From Pontibacter ummariensis (GTDB lineage Bacteria > Bacteroidota > Bacteroidia > Cytophagales > Hymenobacteraceae), in contig NZ_FZOQ01000009.1 of the NCBI RefSeq assembly GCF_900188175.1, positions 1-64,000 on the forward strand: a DNA stretch of 64,000 bases, given 5' to 3'. The notes below the pieces were generated by a model that saw nothing but the letters and a program-made list of their open reading frames with translations, searched no databases and was not told the DNA's origin. This document shows, one piece after another, positions 44,455-52,816 of the stretch; position 1 is the stretch's first letter, and each line of letters begins with the position of its first letter. A program made the translations under genes and the position numbers.

Positions 44455-47079
44455 ATGAAGCATCTTTCCTTAAAACTTGTGGGGGTGGCATGCCTCCTCC
44501 TGGTACAAATTCCCCTGCTGGCGCAGGGCATCCGCGGCACGGTCAGGAACAGCAAGGGAGAAGCGCTCCCCTTTGCATCCATCTACATCACGGACCTGAA
44601 CAATGGCGCCTCGACCAACGCGAACGGACAGTTTGAGATCAAGCTTCCTCCCGGCCCGCACAAGGTGGTGGTACAGTACATCGGGTATAAGGCGCAGGAA
44701 AAACAGGTGGACATCAAAAACGGATGGCTGGACCAGCAGTACACGCTAACGGAGCAGGGCTACGCGCTGAAGGAGGTACAGGTAAGAGGCAAGGGAGAAG
44801 ACCCGGCTTACACCATTATGCGGAAGGCAATCGCCAAGCGGAAATACCACCTGCTGCAGTACGACAGCTACCAGATGCGGGTGTACATCAAAGGCACCGG
44901 AGAGCTGACAGATGCGCCTTTCTTTTTGAAGAATAAGTTAAAGGAGGAGGGCGTTAAGTTAAACGAGGCTTACACGAAAGAATCAGTTAGCATCATCAAG
45001 TTTACACAGCCGAATAAAGTAGAGGAAAAGGTGGTATCCATTCGTACGACCGGCGACGACAAAGGGTCTCCCTCTCCCTCCGGTTTCATTCACCAGAGCT
45101 TTTACAACGATCAAATAGTAGAGGCAGTATCCCCTTTGTCCCGTGCGGCTTTTGCCTACTATAAGTTTCAGTACGAAGGCAGCTTCCGGGAAGGTGCTGC
45201 AGAGGTGAACAAGATAAAGGTGACGCCCCGCTCCAGAGGAGACAATGTTTTTGATGGGTACATCTACATCATTGAGCACGAGTGGGCTATCCACAGCCTG
45301 GACCTGAAGGTGCACCTGATGGGCTTCCCCATCACAGTGAAGCAAAACTTCGCCGAGGTTGCGCCATCTGTCTGGATGCCTGTAACGCACCGTTACAAGT
45401 TCTCCGGGAAGATCATGGGCTTTGGCGGACAATTTAACTTCCTGGCCTCTTGTAGTGATTACAAGGTGGTGCTGAACAAAGACCTGCTTACCACACCGGA
45501 AATTATAGACGAAAAGGTAGAGGATGTACCCAAAGCGGTGGCCGCCACCAAGCCTTCCGAAGCAGATAAGGTGATAGAGCAATTGGCTACGCAAGATAAG
45601 GTCACGCGCAAGCAGTTCCGCCAGATGATGGTGCAGTATGAAAAAGAGGCGCTGAAGGAACAAGCGGAGCCGAAAGTAGCCCGTGAAAGGAACTTTACGA
45701 TTGACAGCCTGGCCACCCGCCGCGACTCCACTTACTGGGCCGCTATCCGGCCGGTCCCCCTTACGCCGAAAGAGGTAAGCGGCTACCAGCGCGACGACTC
45801 ACTGGCTCAGGTACACGCGGCACGCCTGACAGGCAAAGACTCTACCCATGTGATCAGGAAAGGAAAGTTCAAGCCTTCGCACCTTCTCCTCGGGGGCGGC
45901 TATAACTTGTCGCCCCGTACGCGGCTGCAGCTTGCACCAACTCTGGCCCAGGCGTACTACAACACAGTGGAAGGCGTAAACGTGAACCTTAGCGCGAAGC
46001 TAAAACACCAGTACGATAGCCTGCGACGCAGTTTTGAAGTAAGGCCTACCCTGCGGTACGGCTTTGCCAGCGAGGACTTCTATGCAAAGGCCCGCGTTGC
46101 GCACAAGGTAAAAAGCGGGGAGAACTCCCGGGAGTTGTTCCTGGAAGGGGGCAATTTTGTAGCGCAGTTCAATGAAGAAGACCCGATTCATCCGCACATC
46201 AACACGCTGAGTACTGTCCTGTTTCGGCGAAACTACATGAAGCTCTATGAAAAGAAGTATGCCAAAGCCGGCTTTGCGTACAAGCCCAACCCCTTCCTAG
46301 AACTAAGCGGCAGCCTGGAGTGGGCAAGAAGAAGCCAGGTGTACAACCACATCGACTACAGCCTTTTTTACTCAGACGAGCGGGAATTCTCCCCCAGCCT
46401 GCCGGATAACTTTGAGTTGGACGACACTGGTTTTCCCCGGCACGAGGCGCTGATGCTGCAGGTAAACCTTAGTTACAGGCCTGGTGCTAGCTACAGCGTA
46501 TACAATGGCACAAAAACACCGCTCCTGGACCGCTCCCCCGAGCTGCTGTTGCAGTATAGGAAAGGAATAGCCAAGGTGGCAGGCAGCGACGTGGACTTCG
46601 ACCAGGTTGAAGCAGGCGTTAACCATGCTTTCTCCTTCGGTGCGCGCGGCCGTCTGGAATTTGAGCTGCGTGGCGGTACTTTCCTGAATAGCAACAGCCT
46701 GTACTTTATGGATTACGAGCATTTTGATGGCAACCGCACCATCCTGAGCAGCCTGAAGCCCGCCGGCTCTTTCCGCTTGCTGGACTACTACCAGTACAGC
46801 TCCAATAGCAGCTACTTCTCCGGGCACACCCATTATAAGTTCCGTAAATTCCTGTTAACTCAGATCCCCGAAGTGCGCTTTGCAGGCTTAAAGGAAAACA
46901 TCTTTTTCAACTACCTTAAAACAAGTAAATCACCACATTACTATGAACTAGGGTACGCACTGGACAACGTGTTCCGGTTCCTGCGCCTCGAAGCAGCTGC
47001 TTCCTTTAAAGACCACCAGTTTCAGGAGCTAGGCTTCCGGATCGGTGTAGCCACCATTTTTCAGTTGAACACCCCATAG
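44455..47079 (+). CDS. DUF5686 outer-membrane protein with carboxypeptidase-like regulatory domain
   Basis: An 874-residue protein from the ATG at 44455 (an ATG at 44437 would add six residues before the signal peptide). The signal peptide ends LLAQG. A CarboxypepD_reg-like domain follows (GIRGTVRNSKGEALPFASIYI), then the DUF5686 beta-rich body with a predicted C-terminal beta barrel (alternating aromatic strands such as FLLTQIPEVRFAGLKENIFFNY). It is common in Bacteroidota, expected in the outer membrane, and of unknown role. Followed by a strong terminator. Confidence 0.92.
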   Translation: MKHLSLKLVGVACLLLVQIPLLAQGIRGTVRNSKGEALPFASIYITDLNNGASTNANGQFEIKLPPGPHKVVVQYIGYKAQEKQVDIKNGWLDQQYTLTEQGYALKEVQVRGKGEDPAYTIMRKAIAKRKYHLLQYDSYQMRVYIKGTGELTDAPFFLKNKLKEEGVKLNEAYTKESVSIIKFTQPNKVEEKVVSIRTTGDDKGSPSPSGFIHQSFYNDQIVEAVSPLSRAAFAYYKFQYEGSFREGAAEVNKIKVTPRSRGDNVFDGYIYIIEHEWAIHSLDLKVHLMGFPITVKQNFAEVAPSVWMPVTHRYKFSGKIMGFGGQFNFLASCSDYKVVLNKDLLTTPEIIDEKVEDVPKAVAATKPSEADKVIEQLATQDKVTRKQFRQMMVQYEKEALKEQAEPKVARERNFTIDSLATRRDSTYWAAIRPVPLTPKEVSGYQRDDSLAQVHAARLTGKDSTHVIRKGKFKPSHLLLGGGYNLSPRTRLQLAPTLAQAYYNTVEGVNVNLSAKLKHQYDSLRRSFEVRPTLRYGFASEDFYAKARVAHKVKSGENSRELFLEGGNFVAQFNEEDPIHPHINTLSTVLFRRNYMKLYEKKYAKAGFAYKPNPFLELSGSLEWARRSQVYNHIDYSLFYSDEREFSPSLPDNFELDDTGFPRHEALMLQVNLSYRPGASYSVYNGTKTPLLDRSPELLLQYRKGIAKVAGSDVDFDQVEAGVNHAFSFGARGRLEFELRGGTFLNSNSLYFMDYEHFDGNRTILSSLKPAGSFRLLDYYQYSSNSSYFSGHTHYKFRKFLLTQIPEVRFAGLKENIFFNYLKTSKSPHYYELGYALDNVFRFLRLEAAASFKDHQFQELGFRIGVATIFQLNTP

Positions 47080-47090
47080 CCCCAGGAAAG

Positions 47091-47126
47091 CAGAAAGAGC
47101 CGGCCAATTGAGGCCGGCTCTTTCTG
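47091..47126 (+). terminator. Terminator after the DUF5686 gene
   Basis: A perfect 15-bp stem (cagaaagagccggcc, 47091-47105; ggccggctctttctg, 47112-47126) with a six-base loop. There is no pure T-run; the U residues are inside the stem (CTTTCTG). Confidence 0.82.
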
Positions 47127-47262
47127 TATAATTTTGCATTTTCGTAAAAATGAAGTTGGGGCATGCGCCTGCTCTGTTTGAACAGGCTTTCTAAGTACCC
47201 TCTGAGCAGAAAATACTTCTTCTTGTTTCGCTTCACGGGTGACCTTAACAGAGGAGTATCGC

Positions 47263-47658
47263 TTACAGATCCGACATTTTCATCAGCTGCGCATCTATAT
47301 CATGGCTCTGAATCAAGTCTGCCGCATACTTGTAACTGCCATGCGGTACGAAGAGCCTGAGTTTACCACCTTTCATCTTTGCAATCGACTCCAGTGCCTT
47401 CCATTTGCTCACCAACCTGCTTTGGTCCTCTTCGTCTTTGTCTTTCACAACTAACTCAAAATAGTACTTGTTATCGCCGCGTTTTGCTGTAAAGTCAGGG
47501 GTGAGCTTTAAGCCCCGGTTAACCATGGTTAAAGAAGCCGGGCTGTCATATCCATTGAAGTCAGCTTTTATATCTTCAAATCCTGATCTTTCCGCGTAAT
47601 GGACAATTTGTTCTGCATAGGTGTCGTAGTCCTGTGTTTCTTTTTGCGTGTATAGCAT
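47263..47658 (-). CDS. Hypothetical protein, possibly PD-(D/E)XK-like
   Basis: A 131-residue cytosolic protein from the ATG at 47658 (MLYTQKETQDYDTYAEQIVHYAE). The pattern GLKLTPDFTAKRGDNKYYFELVVKD recalls the nuclease core PD-x(n)-(D/E)xK, with D and E at the right distance and a hydrophobic strand around ELVVK. It continues with a helix (KWKALESIAKMKGGKLRLFVPHGS) resembling the last strand/helix of that fold. The canonical E-x-K is stretched here (E-L-V-V-K), so catalysis is uncertain. No partner gene is evident. Confidence 0.6.
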   Translation of the reverse strand: MLYTQKETQDYDTYAEQIVHYAERSGFEDIKADFNGYDSPASLTMVNRGLKLTPDFTAKRGDNKYYFELVVKDKDEEDQSRLVSKWKALESIAKMKGGKLRLFVPHGSYKYAADLIQSHDIDAQLMKMSDL

Positions 47659-48060
47659 ATATTTTGTTTTTAGTATTAAAATATGTTTCTCAGCACCCCA
47701 ACAACAAGGAAGCACCATCAGCGCCAGGTTACATTCAGACTGTCTTCGGCTAAAAGCAAAGGTTGAGCAGCGCAGGGGAGCATTTGTAGGTGAAGCCTGG
47801 GCGTTTACAAGCTAGTAACTGCCACAGGGCTCTCCTTGTGGAGAGACGATATGAGGCTTCGGTTTCCTGTCTGGGAATGCTTAATCTCTTGATTTACTAT
47901 ATTATACGAAATTAATATGAGAAAACCAAACATTATTTGCTATTTTCACAAAAAAGGCACTACCAAGGGCGCTGTGAGGGTCTGAATTCCGAGGCGCATG
48001 CAACGAAACGTACAAAAAGAGACTCCTCTTGCTAAAGCAGTACCAAACCATAACAAAGCG
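47659..48060. other. Intergenic region with a hairpin repeat
   Basis: About 400 bases between divergent genes. It contains a hairpin with acgatatg tail (47830-47853). Nothing else is recognised. Confidence 0.5.
47830..47853. repeat. REP-like hairpin, possible copy of the 1605-1725 family
   Basis: ctctcc-ttgt-ggagag is followed by acgatatg. The same hairpin-then-(g)acgatatg order occurs in unit 1 near 1609-1627. The stem sequence differs but remains complementary, as expected for REP-type elements. Confidence 0.4.
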
Positions 48061-48675
48061 ATGAACAGAGTTCTTTTGACGGCCCTTTGCCTTATACTGG
48101 CGCAAATATCCCTCTCCTCCTGCGAGGAAGTTGTCGAAGTGCCACCAGTGGAAGAGAAAGTGCCGCTACAGGTAGGAAACGAGTGGGTGTATGAACTATC
48201 GTACTATGATACCCTTGGCAATGTCTTAAACACGAGCTACCAACGAAAAACAGTACTTAACGATACGATCATCCAGAACGACACCTGGTTTGTGATGAAT
48301 GACGGGCAGTTAGTTAGAAACAGCAGCGATGGCTATGTCTACTATAATCTGGCTGGGCGGCAACCGGTGATAATTTACCCCAGCGCATCCCATGGCCAGA
48401 TTGGCTACAGGTACGAATACCCTCACTACAGTTTGTGGGTGTTAACGACCCCGCGTGAACAGGCAAGTACTTTAAACACCTCCCTCGGTGAACTCTCCTG
48501 CTCCTTGTTTACGATCTCAAATGAGTATTTGTCGCCTCATGATACGGCACCCCGGGTACGGAAGCAGGAAGATTATGTATCACCTGGCATAGGCCTGGTG
48601 CGCACAAACACCTACTACATCGACTCAAACAAGCTACAGGAGCGACGAGAGCTGATTAGCTATACCTTACGGTAG
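48061..48675 (+). CDS. Hypothetical lipoprotein
   Basis: A 204-residue protein from the ATG at 48061 (MNRVLLTALCLILAQ), with lipobox SLSSC. The mature part is beta-rich, with LQVGNEWVYELSYYDTLGNV at the start of the domain, as in many Bacteroidota lipoproteins with an 'xVGNxWxY' opening. No enzyme residues are visible. Function unknown; it stands alone. Confidence 0.8.
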   Translation: MNRVLLTALCLILAQISLSSCEEVVEVPPVEEKVPLQVGNEWVYELSYYDTLGNVLNTSYQRKTVLNDTIIQNDTWFVMNDGQLVRNSSDGYVYYNLAGRQPVIIYPSASHGQIGYRYEYPHYSLWVLTTPREQASTLNTSLGELSCSLFTISNEYLSPHDTAPRVRKQEDYVSPGIGLVRTNTYYIDSNKLQERRELISYTLR

Positions 48676-48749
48676 CCTTGCGGACTTCTTTTGTATACTT
48701 GAATCAGGCATAGCTGCCTAAATGTTTTAAGACGTTCTGTTGTATCTCC

Positions 48750-49313
48750 CTAATGTCCCTCTCCCTCCACTTTGTTTCCCTCCGGGGAGATGAGGTACCA
48801 TTCTGCCCCATGGTCTTTTATGTCTTGCCCTGTTCTTTGGCCACTGCCCTGATCCTTAACATAATAGTATAAGGGCCAGCCAGCGTAGGTTACCTGCGTG
48901 GTACCATCGTTTCGCTCTATCGTTCCGACCTTTGAAACATCTACTTCCGGTCCTGCCGCGGGCATTCCCTCAGACGTGAACGGAGGCCATGCTTCGGCAC
49001 AGGCATCGTAACACGTACTTTCCATAGGTGAGTCGGCCAGGAAAATGTAGAGGCTGCGGCCACTGCCATCCGTCAGGTACTCGCCCAGGTTCTCTGCGCT
49101 TTCCACCTCCAGCCTTGCTTCGTCTGCGGTTACTGCAACTTCTTCCACTGCAGGTTCTGCTGCCTCCACCGCAATGGTTTCGGTCTCGGCTACCTCAGCC
49201 TGGTTACAGCCTGCCATCAGGATAGAAAGCAGCATCAGAAACACGAGGTTGAGCCAGATAAACGAGGAGAAAAAGGAAGGGAAGCTTTCAGTTCTGTTGT
49301 CGCTGTTTTTCAT
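48750..49313 (-). CDS. Lipoprotein with secreted-repeat (PF03640) domain
   Basis: A 187-residue lipoprotein with signal and lipobox SILMAGC. A low-complexity acidic segment (EVAETETIAVEAAEPAVEEV) follows. The folded part has two 'Lipoprotein_15' units: EYLTDGSGRSLYIFLADSP...CYDACAEAWPPF, and TQVTYAGWPLYYYVKD. These match PF03640, typically with conserved Cys pairs and aromatic residues. Function is unknown; homologues are often near redox proteins. Confidence 0.87.
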   Translation of the reverse strand: MKNSDNRTESFPSFFSSFIWLNLVFLMLLSILMAGCNQAEVAETETIAVEAAEPAVEEVAVTADEARLEVESAENLGEYLTDGSGRSLYIFLADSPMESTCYDACAEAWPPFTSEGMPAAGPEVDVSKVGTIERNDGTTQVTYAGWPLYYYVKDQGSGQRTGQDIKDHGAEWYLISPEGNKVEGEGH

Positions 49314-49379
49314 AGTCTGTTGCTTTGGGATATACTTAAGTTTAATTCAATATACTGGGTCATAATTCTGAAGGTTATG

Positions 49380-49399
49380 CCCCTGGGAGCAATGCGAAG
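49380..49399. repeat. Short repeat, copy 2 (GGGAGCAAyGCGAA)
   Basis: gcccctgggagcaatgcgaa closely matches 27397-27417. Short, so low confidence. Confidence 0.3.
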
Positions 49400-49516
49400 G
49401 CTAATAATTCTCAACCACAGCGGGTAGTAGAATTTCTGCCCATGCTAATGAAAACTGACAGATCAGGCTCTTTGCTCCCCTCTTTCAAGCCTCTGTTAAT
49501 TTTTGGTAAATAATCT

Positions 49517-49545
49517 TACCTTTGCCACCGAATGAACGTTCGGTT
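49517..49545 (+). promoter_or_regulatory. tetR promoter -7 with overlapping palindromic operator
   Basis: TACCTTTG (49517-49524) is a full -7 match. Immediately downstream, AATGAACGTTCGGTT (49531-49545) contains the perfect 8-bp palindrome GAACGTTC at 49534-49541. GAACGTTC-centred dyads of this kind are typical TetR/AcrR operators. It would lie over the transcription start (about 49530), so bound repressor should block its own gene and the efflux genes downstream. Confidence 0.6.
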
Positions 49546-49562
49546 GACGCGCGCGCAGTAAA

Positions 49563-50132
49563 ATGGAACAGATAGCAGAAAAGAAAAAAGCCATCCTGGA
49601 GAGTACGCTGGACCTGATCCGAGAGAAAGGTTTCCATGGAACGCCCATGAGCCTGGTAGCGAAGAATGCAGGAGTTGCGGCAGGAACCATTTACCATTAC
49701 TTTGACAGCAAGGACAAGCTGATCTGCGAAGTTTTCACCTACATCATGGACAACATGATGGAGGCGGTAAAGCAGCATGATAAGGAAGAGATGACTTACC
49801 AGGCGCGCTTCTTTAATGTTTGGAGAAGTCAGCTTCGCTTTTACCTAGAAAACCCCAAGGTGTTGGTCTTTTTCGAGCAGTTCGTGAACTCACCCTATAA
49901 TGAGCTCATAGGCCACAACCGGCATGACAAGCTTCGCCAGCACTTAAAACTCTTCCTGAGCAACGGGGTTGAGGCGGGATACTTACGACGGGTAAACCCA
50001 GAAGTGTTGAGTGTACTGGTGCTCACGAACGTAATCACGACGGCGAAAATGATCCGTCGCGGCGAAATAAACCAAGAAAGCCCGGAAATAGAGCAAATAG
50101 CCGAAATCCTGTGGAAAGGGATATCGTTGTAA
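49563..50132 (+). CDS. TetR/AcrR family transcriptional repressor
   Basis: A 189-residue regulator. The N-terminal HTH is standard: AILESTLDLIREKGFHGTPMSLVAKNAGVAAGTIYHYFDSKDKL (about 9-52). The C-terminal ligand domain includes YQARFFNVWRSQLRFYLENPKVLVFFEQFVNSP. It is the first gene of a tetR-tolC-adaptor-RND unit and probably represses it through the palindrome at 49531-49545. Confidence 0.93.
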   Translation: MEQIAEKKKAILESTLDLIREKGFHGTPMSLVAKNAGVAAGTIYHYFDSKDKLICEVFTYIMDNMMEAVKQHDKEEMTYQARFFNVWRSQLRFYLENPKVLVFFEQFVNSPYNELIGHNRHDKLRQHLKLFLSNGVEAGYLRRVNPEVLSVLVLTNVITTAKMIRRGEINQESPEIEQIAEILWKGISL

Positions 50133-50287
50133 GCTCTCCTACCTTACCGAAATTCTTTCTCCAATTTATTTTAATGTTCAAACTCTATAGTGCCTATGCA
50201 ACAACCTATCTACGCCACTATTCCTGCTCTCTGCCTTTGGCAGTTGCAGGTACCCGACCACTTATACTTAGCTAAACAACCAGAAAC

Positions 50288-51619
50288 ATGAATATAACCT
50301 CTAAACTATGTATACTCCTGCTTGCCTTCCTGCTGTTCCCGGCGCTGGTACAAGCCCAGACGCCTCTCCCACAGGACGCCGAAAGCCTGACACTGGAGCA
50401 GTGCGTCGCTTTTGCGCTAAAGAACAGGGCCGAAGTGGAACAGGCCCTGCTGGATGAGGCAATCGGGGAAAGAGAGATAAAAGCAGAACTAGCCGGCTGG
50501 TTCCCACAGGTATCGGCAGGCTACACTGGCGTGCGCAACATAAAGTTGCAGCAGCAGCCTTTCGGGGACCAGGTAGTAACCCTGGGGCAGAAGTACACTT
50601 CCAGCGTGCAGTTACAGGGCAACCAGGTACTTTACAGCAGCGAATTGTTACTGGCCTCCAAGGCAGCACGCTTTACCAGGCAGCAGCTGGACCAGCAGGT
50701 TGCCTTCACCAAGATCAATACAGTGGTGGCCGTCAGCAAGGCTTTTTACGATGTGCTGCTGACGCAGGAGCAGCTTCGGATCCTGGAAGTGAACCTCGAG
50801 CGTCAGCTAAAGCAGTATAACGACGCACGCAGCCGGTATGAGGTAGGCCTGGTAGATAAAACAGACTACCAACGGGCCGCCATTACCCTGGGCAACATCC
50901 GTAGTGACTTAAAGCGGGCCCAGGAAGCTATGAACGCCAAGATAGCTTACCTGAAACAGCTGATGGGTTATCCGATTGAAGCCGATCTGGACCTGGCGTA
51001 CGACTACGACCAGATGCAGGAAGTAGTCTTGATAGACACTACGCAGCTCGTGGAGTTTACCGATCGCATAGAACTGCAGTTACTGCAAACGCAACTGGCC
51101 TTACTAGAGCTCAACACAGCATACCGCAAATGGAGCTTTTTGCCCACGATTTCCGCTTACGGCAACTATAACTGGCTCTACTTTAATAACGAGTTCGCCG
51201 AGCTCTACAGTCAATCCTACCCTACCTCCAACGTGGGCTTACAGGTTGCCTTCCCTATTTTTCAGGGCACCCGCAGGTACCAAAACCTAAAAGTGGCCCA
51301 ACTGCGCGAGGCGCGCCTGGAGATAGAGATAGGAAACACCCTCAAAGAAATCAATACAGAGTACCAGACGGCCCTGGCCAATTACAAAAGTGACTATGTA
51401 GCGTGGCTCACCCTGCAGCAGAATCTTGAATTGGCCCAGGAGGTGTATGACATCATCCAGTTGCAGTACAATGAGGGCGTGAAGGCTTATGTAGACCTGG
51501 TGGTGGCCGAAACGGAGCTACGCACCACCCAGCTAAATTATTATAACGCCCTCTACAACGTGCTGGAAAGTAAGCTTGACCTGCAGAGAGCCTTAGGTAA
51601 CATCGACATCAACCCATAA
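50288..51619 (+). CDS. TolC-family outer-membrane efflux protein
   Basis: A 443-residue protein with a signal peptide (ends LVQAQTPL). The long helical repeats typical of TolC are present twice (LTLEQCVAFALKNRAEVEQALLDEAIGERE; IQLQYNEGVKAYVDLVVAETELRTTQLNYYNALYNVLESKLDLQRALG at the C terminus). It forms the outer-membrane exit duct of the RND pump. It is 155 bp after tetR and 15 bp before the adaptor gene. Confidence 0.93.
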   Translation: MNITSKLCILLLAFLLFPALVQAQTPLPQDAESLTLEQCVAFALKNRAEVEQALLDEAIGEREIKAELAGWFPQVSAGYTGVRNIKLQQQPFGDQVVTLGQKYTSSVQLQGNQVLYSSELLLASKAARFTRQQLDQQVAFTKINTVVAVSKAFYDVLLTQEQLRILEVNLERQLKQYNDARSRYEVGLVDKTDYQRAAITLGNIRSDLKRAQEAMNAKIAYLKQLMGYPIEADLDLAYDYDQMQEVVLIDTTQLVEFTDRIELQLLQTQLALLELNTAYRKWSFLPTISAYGNYNWLYFNNEFAELYSQSYPTSNVGLQVAFPIFQGTRRYQNLKVAQLREARLEIEIGNTLKEINTEYQTALANYKSDYVAWLTLQQNLELAQEVYDIIQLQYNEGVKAYVDLVVAETELRTTQLNYYNALYNVLESKLDLQRALGNIDINP

Positions 51620-51634
51620 TCAGCGAAAAAGAGC

Positions 51635-52780
51635 ATGAAGAGAAAATACATTTGGCTGGCTGCAGCCATCATCAGCCCTGCTACCCTACTGTCTTGTGGT
51701 AGTGAGGAGGCCGGGCAACAGCAGGTGAACCCTGCCGCCATGGCTGTTCCGGTTAGTTCCTACAATGTAGTAGAAGAAACCGTGACAGGAAAGGATACCT
51801 ATCCCGGAGCCGTCGTAGCGCTCCAGGAAGTAGAGCTGCGACCACAGGTTGCCGGTTACATCACGGACATCTACGCGCAGGACGGACAACAGGTAACTGC
51901 CGGGCAAAAGCTCTACGAGATCGACCGTAGCAAGTACCAGGCGGGCTATCAGCAGGCACAGGCAAACCTGCAGAGCGCCCGGGCTAACCTGGCCAGGGTG
52001 CAGAAAGACCTGGAGCGTTACGAAAGGCTGGCCGAGAAAGAAGCCATTGCCCGGCAGCAGGTAGACTATGCCCGCACAGAAGTACAGACGGCGCGGTCGC
52101 AGGTAGCGGCGGCGGAGGCACAGGTACAGGCTGTGGCAACGGACTTAGGCTACTCCGTGATCAAAGCTCCTTTTAGTGGGACTATCGGTATCTCCAAAGT
52201 AAGGGTGGGCGCCCAGGTATCACCGGGTACGCCCGTCCTGAACACGATCTCCTCCATGGACCCAATCGCTGTGGACTTTGTGATCAACGAGCAGGAAATT
52301 GCCCGCTTCAGCAATTTAAAGCAGGGCAACCAACCCGATTCCCTTTTCTCTATTCGCCTCAATACCGGGGAGGTATACCCTTACAACGGCAAATTACGGG
52401 CCATTGACCGGGCCATTGGGCGCCAGTCCGGCACGACCACGGTACGGGTAGAGTTTCCGAATCCCGACCGTGTGCTGATCCCGGGCATGACCGTGAGCGT
52501 GGATGTGCTGAACCAGGACATCGGCGAACAAGTGGTGATCCCCTACAAGGCCGTTACGGAGCAGTTGGGCGAGTACTTTGTGTATGTGATCCAGGGAGAC
52601 TCCGTGGTACAGCAGAACGTGCAACTAGGCACGCGTGTAAATAGCGACATCGTGGTACGGGAAGGCCTGCAAGAAGGCCAGCAGATTGTAGTGGAAGGTA
52701 TACAACGCCTGCGCCAGGGTGCTAAAGTGCAGCTGGACGCCCCACAGGGAGGTCAGCCACAGGCAGCAGGCCAGCATTAA
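51635..52780 (+). CDS. RND efflux periplasmic adaptor (membrane fusion protein)
   Basis: A 381-residue lipoprotein (lipobox ATLLSC, C21) of the AcrA/MexA family. The order is beta-barrel/lipoyl (VELRPQVAGYITDIYAQDGQQVTAGQKLYEID), alpha-hairpin (NLQSARANLARVQKDLERYERLAEKEAI), lipoyl return (SVIKAPFSGTIGISKVRVGAQVSPG) and membrane-proximal domain. It links the RND pump with TolC. Located 36 bp before the pump gene. Confidence 0.95.
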   Translation: MKRKYIWLAAAIISPATLLSCGSEEAGQQQVNPAAMAVPVSSYNVVEETVTGKDTYPGAVVALQEVELRPQVAGYITDIYAQDGQQVTAGQKLYEIDRSKYQAGYQQAQANLQSARANLARVQKDLERYERLAEKEAIARQQVDYARTEVQTARSQVAAAEAQVQAVATDLGYSVIKAPFSGTIGISKVRVGAQVSPGTPVLNTISSMDPIAVDFVINEQEIARFSNLKQGNQPDSLFSIRLNTGEVYPYNGKLRAIDRAIGRQSGTTTVRVEFPNPDRVLIPGMTVSVDVLNQDIGEQVVIPYKAVTEQLGEYFVYVIQGDSVVQQNVQLGTRVNSDIVVREGLQEGQQIVVEGIQRLRQGAKVQLDAPQGGQPQAAGQH

Positions 52781-52816
52781 TTTCCAATACCCTTCTAAAG
52801 AAAATTAGAAAGCAAC

